Below, piece after piece: positions 57,721 through 64,000 of a DNA stretch of 64,000 bases. The translations under genes were made by a program, and so were the position numbers. How positions within the stretch are numbered: position 1 is the first letter of the stretch; the number at the start of each line of letters is the position of its first letter. The DNA is from Hermatobates lingyangjiaoensis (taxonomy: Eukaryota > Arthropoda > Insecta > Hemiptera > Hermatobatidae), in assembly GCA_026182355.1 (NCBI GenBank), contig JAPFBL010000117.1, forward strand, positions 1,231,501-1,295,500, in the 5' to 3' direction. Under the pieces are notes generated by a model. It was given only the letters and a program-made list of their open reading frames with translations, did no database searches and had not been told where the DNA came from.

Positions 57721-59700
57721 TCATTATTATTTATATTTTTTTAATTATTTATTATATTCATATTCATTTTAAAAAATTAATAACAAACCATCAAACGAAA
57801 TAGCATATTGAATTAAATAGGATACGTTGAATTCATGGAAAAATGAACATAGTTGATATTAAACACTTAGGATTAGCAAATTTTAAACTAAATTCGAAAG
57901 AGAATACGCCAAAAATTAATGTACTGATGCTTTCTGTTATAAAAATTATGTTCATTCTATATGGGATTTACTAACTAAAAGATGCAAATGACCAGGATGT
58001 TTGTACAACTTTCGAAAATGTTCGTCTACACTTTACATCAACAGCTGATGAATCAATTTATGCAAACAACTTAACAGATTAAATCTAAATAATACAAACA
58101 ACAATAAACCTTGACAGTAAAACTAATTTTTTATTTAATTTAATGATTTAAGATTTTCTCATCCAATTGGTAGAAAATTAATAATGGTGTTTATGAAATA
58201 TTATAGTTAATTTAGTGTATTAGCTGTCAATTTTGTTATTCCTTTTTTTTCAATTACACAAACAGTTAATATCATAATGTTAAAATTTAAATATAATCTA
58301 ATGTCATAAGCGTTTTGACATTCATTTTTTTTTATTTCGGTGACTTTACTCGTAAGAGATATTATTACTGTTGTGATATATATAGTAGGCAGTAGCATTA
58401 GCACGCACGACTGAATAATGTGATGTTAGGATGAAAAATCACTTGTTGATCGTAGGTTATGACAAGATGATTAAAAAATATATTGGTCACAGAGAATATA
58501 AGGGAGAAGTGGCAGGAGAGAATTCGACGACGAAAGGACGGCACCTGGTCTGCGGAACTGGCTCACATCTGAGCCAACCTATGTAATGAAAATATATCGG
58601 TTTTCTCAAACCATTAATCAATCTACCTTACAGATTTATCACTGTCAGCTATTTATTCTGAAAAATATATTAATTTTAAAAAAAATTAAAAATGTATCTT
58701 ACATAGCAAATATAACATTGTTTGTATGAGTTATTGGACAAAAACCTACCGGTTGTCATTTATTACATTATTTTAAAAGATGATTATTTTCAAATGAAAG
58801 AGATTTAAGAGAATAATGATTCTCTCTATTCATGTTAGAATAAACTAAAGAAGAGTATTTTCAACTTACTTCCAAAATATTAAAAGTAAATCTAATTTAA
58901 AATTATTTTTTAAAAAAACCTGCTAAGAAAGACTACTGAGACTTAATTTATGAGATATGTACGATTATGTAAAAATTCAAAAAAAGCCATGGTCAATGAA
59001 TGGCTGATTTCAGTGTTTTATACTATCATAAACCTACTTTTCAAAGTAATATCAGAAGAATTATTATTTATAAATAGTAATGCTTATGATATTACTAGCA
59101 TCATTCACACCTCATTATTCAAATAAACTCTACGATATTTCTGACATCCTGAAGAACTTCATGTAAAGATTACGATTTATTTAATGTTCAGATGAAACTA
59201 ATAACAACTTTCTATGGATAAAATAACATAGAAATTGTGTAATTAATTTTGAGTTAAACAACATATCAAACTTTTGCTACATAGTGTGTTACATGGTTCA
59301 TTGGTGCTCCCGAGTGAGCTTTAACTTTCTAGAAAGTAACTTTATAATGTTGATGTTGGATATGAATAAGAAGTTGATGTTCATCATAACAAAACGTTCT
59401 TCACTGTCAAAAATTACAGCTTAACCCAGTGCTTCTCGGTTAAGTTACTTAGTTGTGATATTTACTGCTTCTGTTTGGTATGAATTAATTCTTGCCAACA
59501 CTAAGTATGCCTTTTCAGCAATACCAAAGTACTGCAAATAGCTAGATGATACTCTTGATTAATTGATTATTTTTGTTGGCAGTTTTTTCTTTCGAACATT
59601 ATACATTGTGCGACGTTAAGAGGTGACAAAGCATACCTTACTATATCGTTCATTTTGCTGCTATCAGCCTAAATTGATATTGAAAGTTCAAAATATAGTG
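53550..59700. other. AT-rich sequence, no gene recognised
   Basis: About 6 kb. Short frames at 55419-55604 (+), 55982-56275 (-) and 58207-58404 (-) lack domains. (AT)n lies at 57690-57717. At 58490-58570 a GC-richer patch reads REKWQERIRRRKDGTW in one + frame, reminiscent of the W(Q)...KG.WT stretch near the end of R1/I-type LINE proteins, but too short to call. Confidence 0.4.
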
Positions 59701-59717
59701 AATATTCTTCTATTAGT

Positions 59718-59896
59718 ATCAGAGCTGTTCTTCAATTAAAGAATAAGTCAACAAACTTAAATCAACACCATCTCCGATGTTTAAAAACTCTTCAGGATCT
59801 AAGCCAGGAATTATTATGGGTTTGTAGTAAAACTTCTTACGTTCAATTTTTATAGATGAATCATTTGCTATCCTTTCTAGTTCTTCATTAAGTAAT
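59718..59896 (-). pseudogene. Protein-coding remnant, family unknown
   Basis: A stop-to-stop - frame gives LLNEELERIANDSSIKIERK, then KFYYKPIIIPGLDPEEFLN, then IGDGVDLSLLTYSLIEEQL, then stop. The composition and amphipathic pattern are strongly protein-like. It continues in broken frames upstream (to about 60180). No Met is needed if it is an internal piece. It may be the end of a transposase or gag-like protein, or a dead host exon. I do not recognise it. Confidence 0.3.
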
Positions 59897-60430
59897 CACC
59901 CTGAATTCCTTGACCATCCCTAATAAAAAGGGTCTTTATGTTTGCTAAATTTATTCATGTTGCCGCTTCTTCCATAAATTTTATACCAATTAAATATGTT
60001 ATTAAAAGAATGAAATCTCCTCATAAATAATTCTTGCAGCCTCACTTATATACCGTAATCGATATTGGCTGAATGCTCATTAGAAATGCATACTCCTTCC
60101 TTATTCATAATACATAGATATTCGAAAAGATTTTGAATCCAGTTGCTTGATTCATCAAATTTTTGATTCAAAATGATTTGAATCATCAAGTAGATTTAAC
60201 TTTTTTCAATTCAATACAATACATAATTCATTTCACAAACTTATTCATGCTAACCATAATTACATCCTCACAAAAGAGTTAAGTTAAAAAATCAACATTC
60301 ATTTCGTAATAGCTTTTCATTGGATCTGCAAATTTTAGGTCATCATCAAAAAACTAATGGTTTTAGAAGAAATTTCTCTCTGATAATTGAGTCACAATGA
60401 TGATCCAGAATCCTGGGTCACGCCACGAAT

Positions 60431-60725
60431 CTTTCTTTTTTTTTTTCTTTTTTAATTTTATTTGTTTAATGTCACAACAATGTAAGTGTTACATTACCAG
60501 TGACACTGATAACACAGATGTATGAGGAAACACAGGAGGGAAGAAGCAATCCAGTGACTACACTTCCTGGCGTGGGTCTAAGTAGGAAAAAAAAAATCAC
60601 TTAGAACGGTTCATAGTAATAAGTCTCTTGGCCACATCCTCTTCAGACGTCTTCTGGGATTTCCTGGAATGCTTGTGGAGGATATTGTTAGGATTGTGGG
60701 ATTACAATTTTTTGGAAGTCCAGGA
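60431..60725 (-). repeat. Retroposon 3'-tail copy with A-rich end
   Basis: Similar to 1925-2240 in the reverse sense (shared GACGTCTGAAGAGGATGTG, CCCACGCCAGGAAGTGTAG, CAGTGTCACTGGTAATGT). On - it ends in an A-rich tail (complement 60431-60462), fitting a LINE or SINE 3' end. Coding upstream on - is broken and not assigned. Confidence 0.55.
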
Positions 60726-60739
60726 ATCTTGACAACAGT

Positions 60740-63700
60740 TTTTTTTTCAGCATCTCTAGATATATTAAGGGTATTTAGGCTTATTATAATTCTGCTTGAG
60801 AAGTAATTCTTCCAGAGTATATATCAGTTACATTATCATTAAGGTGAACCGCAGTCTCGGCAATTCACGATCTTCACACTGAGAGATTCGATTCTACGAA
60901 CTAACTTCCTGTTAACAGGATTCAACTGGAAAAGGAGCTGACCAAGTGATATATTATACAAAATCAATGAGATAGCCAATGGTATAAATAGATTAATTGA
61001 TTATATGGATTAATAAAGATAAAAAAAATAGAAGAAAAAAAAAATAAAAACATGAAACAAAGCAGTTAAAATAAAAGAGTTACAATTTCAATAGTATACA
61101 TGGATTAATAGATTAAAGACATTAATTAGTATTAACATAAGTAAAAGATAATAGATTAATAAACATCGAGAAACAAATATTTAATATAATTTTATATTAA
61201 AATAAATAAAAGATAAAAGATTATTAAAGAACAAGAAAAGTTATTAAAATTTATTAGCTTGTTCACAAAGACTCAGACTATTTTCAAGTGAATTCAGTAA
61301 AAAATAACATTGTGATTCAGAGGTTTTGATAAAAAATTTAAATATATTATTGACTTAATATAATATTTAAGAGAAAAATATGTTATATGTAAAATATCAA
61401 ATCCAATCAGTCATATAATTTCTGATGATTTCCACGGTTTGACGGATTGGCCTAATAAAGTGTTCCAATCAAACTACAAATTACCTACTTGAACAGAACT
61501 TAATGTCAGATACAATTTAGTACGCTTATGAACCCCATTGTCTAGGGTTACATCGAAATATAGGAAATGTACTCGATCGTTCTTTATTATAGAACATGTA
61601 CTAATTTTAAGCTAATTTTTTGGTGATTCGATGGACTGAAGATTTTTTTCTTATATTTTTCTGATAATATGATAATATTTTGAATCTTTAAGCAGTTATA
61701 TTTCTTACATGACTATAGAAGGAGATCAGTTCATTTTCAGTAACATTGTGAAAGAGTAAATAGTGTAAGTATTAGATCTACCACAATTGTGAACACTAAA
61801 AATGATCACGCACTCACCGGTAGGTGTGCTGTCACTCCTGTTCGACTGATTAGTTTTGATGACCTACTGAATACTCTATATAGTGATGGTTGTGATATGC
61901 AAATATACGCTTAGACCTTTAAATAGAAGAAGAGTGTTACATGACAGTACAGTCTTTTAGATGATGCAGCATGTTGTCCATTAATTATGAAAATATAGAT
62001 AAAGAGTAAATCTCCAAGTTTAAATCCACTTAAAAATGAATTTTCCACTTTTCTGAAATAGATAAGAGATTAACTTAAAATTATAATACTTACGGACGTT
62101 CTCTTCAAGGTTCCTTAAATCAAAGGTTGAATTTAGAAAGCTATGCAACACTGTTTAAGGAGGTGTAAGTAATATTCAGCTATAAGAAATAATTTCGTAA
62201 AAAATGGACTCTTACAACGAAATCTTCTTTTTAACTTTACAAAAGTGGTGTGGTAAAATTAAGGATACCATATGCATCGGTTGTGTGATATACAAAAACA
62301 AGTGGGTATAGGGAAGCTGGAACAACCACTGTCTGTAGCATTGCCAAGATTAAAATTTAATACGAACCTCTAACCTATACAGTTACATTTAAAATTAATA
62401 ATTTACTGTTTATTTTGAAAAATTGATAAGAATCTACAGGTGACACAATACCCAAAAAATAAAAATAAATAATAGAATGAAATATTAGTAGTTTGGCTTA
62501 TATATGTAATACAGTACCCAATGTAGATTACATTGCATGTCTGTTTTAGTCACCATTACATGCTTCTTTCTTCATCAATCCGTTAATCACATCTCTTAAG
62601 GAGCTGAGGTATGATGTGAAAAAAGCATAATGGCTCCAAAAGCTTTCTTTGGTATCAATTGGAAAACCGTTTTACTCACTCAAATCATTACTGTGTTGTG
62701 TCAAAAAGAGAAAATTAGTGTTAACTTATTTGAACTAATTTTATTATTATTATTCTACCGTAAAGTATACCAGATATGAGCTTCTTCTTTCGAATTAGAA
62801 AGTTCTAATCCAGGCAATCATTTGTGATTACTTTTTCATCATGGTCAAATATTCAAAAAAAGGGCATTCATGTGTGCCAAACTTCAATGTTTCTATGAAT
62901 TAAATATCTTATTATTTATTATTCATAATAATTTAATTTATTATTTAATTATGTACTAATTAATGAATTTAAATAGTGTATTCTAAACTGATTTTTCCTG
63001 AAAAAAAGGCTAAGGATGGAGGGGGATGTTTTTAACTTCCCTTGCTGCAAGTAAGATAGGTGTCGAGAAAGAACCTCTGTTTGATCTAGACATTCATGTT
63101 CCTATAACTTAGTAGTTTGATTTGGTGATTATTTTCATTTTCCAAACATATCATATGATACAATTAGTGCTATACCCAGAAAAACACAGTAGATTTGTTT
63201 TTTTAAGAATTCATGTTCTACTAACGATTGTCCTAAAACAGGATATTACATTTATAGACTTAGCTAATGTTTCTGTTTTTCCAGTCAAACTTTAGTGTGT
63301 TTAGACGTTGACAGTTTTAGTTGAATATTTTTGATGGAAAGGTTTGTGATAATTACTTTCTTTCTTGTTTAGGAAAATATGCGGACTGCTTTAGCCGGAT
63401 TTATATCCTGGTCTTTCTAATTTATCCATCTTTCATCAATTTTAATAGCATGCTCCTTATGCATAATGACAAACCTTTTGTAATATTTACAATGTAATCT
63501 GATTATCACAATATTCATAGCTTGCAACATAAAAAACCAATCAGAAATAACCTCCACAAATGATAGCACACATCCCAGATAACAGTCTTCCCCGATTACA
63601 ATTCCAGTTTCAATAGACCTTATACTTTCACTATGTGCTCTTAGATCCATGGATGTAATTCAACAATAGTTTCTACTATTGACTTTATTGTATTATTGTA

Positions 63701-64000
63701 TCGATTCTGTCAGGTAAATGATGACAGGGTGGAATACCACCTTGGAGAGCATGTGCTGAATACACTTTAATTCACAGTTATTGAATATATGCCTTAATTT
63801 GGTTCAGCGGGTTCTAAGTCGGGTTCTTCATTATAGGTAAGAAGAACAAAATGATTCCATTAAGACTTAAAGACTCTTTTGTTCTGCAAACCAAAGTTTT
63901 TACTAATTTACTACAGACAGGACATCATAGTTTTGGTTGAAATAACAATATAACTCATTAATTATTTACACTTAACCAGAAATAAATAATAAAAAATTTA
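60740..64000. other. AT-rich sequence, no gene recognised
   Basis: AT-rich low-complexity blocks at 60950-61260. A 77-codon - frame at 63417-63650 (with VISDWFFMLQAMNIVII) is unrecognised and overlaps nothing else. No RNA gene or repeat is identified. Confidence 0.4.

Noticed and set aside
63417..63650. 77-codon - frame as a gene
   Set aside because: No recognised motif, no splice partner and no promoter.

Overview
This is a eukaryotic window: low GC overall, long AT-rich stretches, spliced coding sequence, no operons, and many decayed transposable elements. The element mix points to an arthropod, most likely an insect. It holds a tRNA-derived SINE whose distal end carries TTAGG-like units, Penelope-like retroelements, Helitrons, hAT-type miniature elements and R1/LOA-, jockey- and RTE-like LINE scraps. 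No species can be named from the sequence alone.

Only one credible host gene is visible. It is a two-exon gene (coding span 1417-3644, + strand) for a small secreted protein of about 132 residues, rich in Pro, Ser, Asn, Gly and Tyr. It has a TATA box, a signal-peptide exon, canonical GT/AG splice sites and a poly(A) signal. Its 1.8-kb intron has been colonised by a retroposon tail and a snap-back repeat.

Layout: 1-5.1 kb holds the gene and its flanks, plus an orphan TATA box. 5.5-6.4 kb holds snap-back repeats and an RTE-like endonuclease remnant. 10.3-13.2 kb holds a hAT-like MITE and LINE remnants. 15.6-18.4 kb holds a snap-back element, a Penelope 3'-end remnant and a SINE. 21.4-23.4 kb holds opposed fragments of a Penelope-like element, with reverse transcriptase on - and GIY-YIG endonuclease plus terminal repeat on +. 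26.0-29.5 kb holds terminal-repeat fragments, a Helitron with helicase remnant and a second SINE. 34.5-35.2 kb is a nine-copy 71-bp tandem array. 38.0-39.6 kb is a cluster of palindromic Penelope fragments. 42.7-46.4 kb holds two head-to-head Helitrons plus a deletion derivative. 47.2-50.7 kb holds three more snap-back elements, one containing a GIY-YIG endonuclease. 51.0-53.6 kb holds a diverged duplication, a long hairpin, a LINE 3' end and a hAT-like terminus. The rest is AT-rich sequence in which I see no gene.

The most interesting signal is a recurrent self-cleaving-RNA architecture. Several unrelated-looking snap-back families contain a hammerhead-ribozyme-like motif: stem I of about 4 bp, CTGANGA, one additional nucleotide, stem II, GAA, a minimal or self-complementary stem III, then the cleavage-site H and the other strand of stem I. 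Stem I and stem II sequences differ completely between families while pairing is kept, which is the covariation expected of a folded RNA. Penelope-like elements are known to carry hammerhead motifs in their terminal repeats, and coding remnants here (RT and GIY-YIG) belong to that class. Nearly all these elements abut (TA)n tracts.
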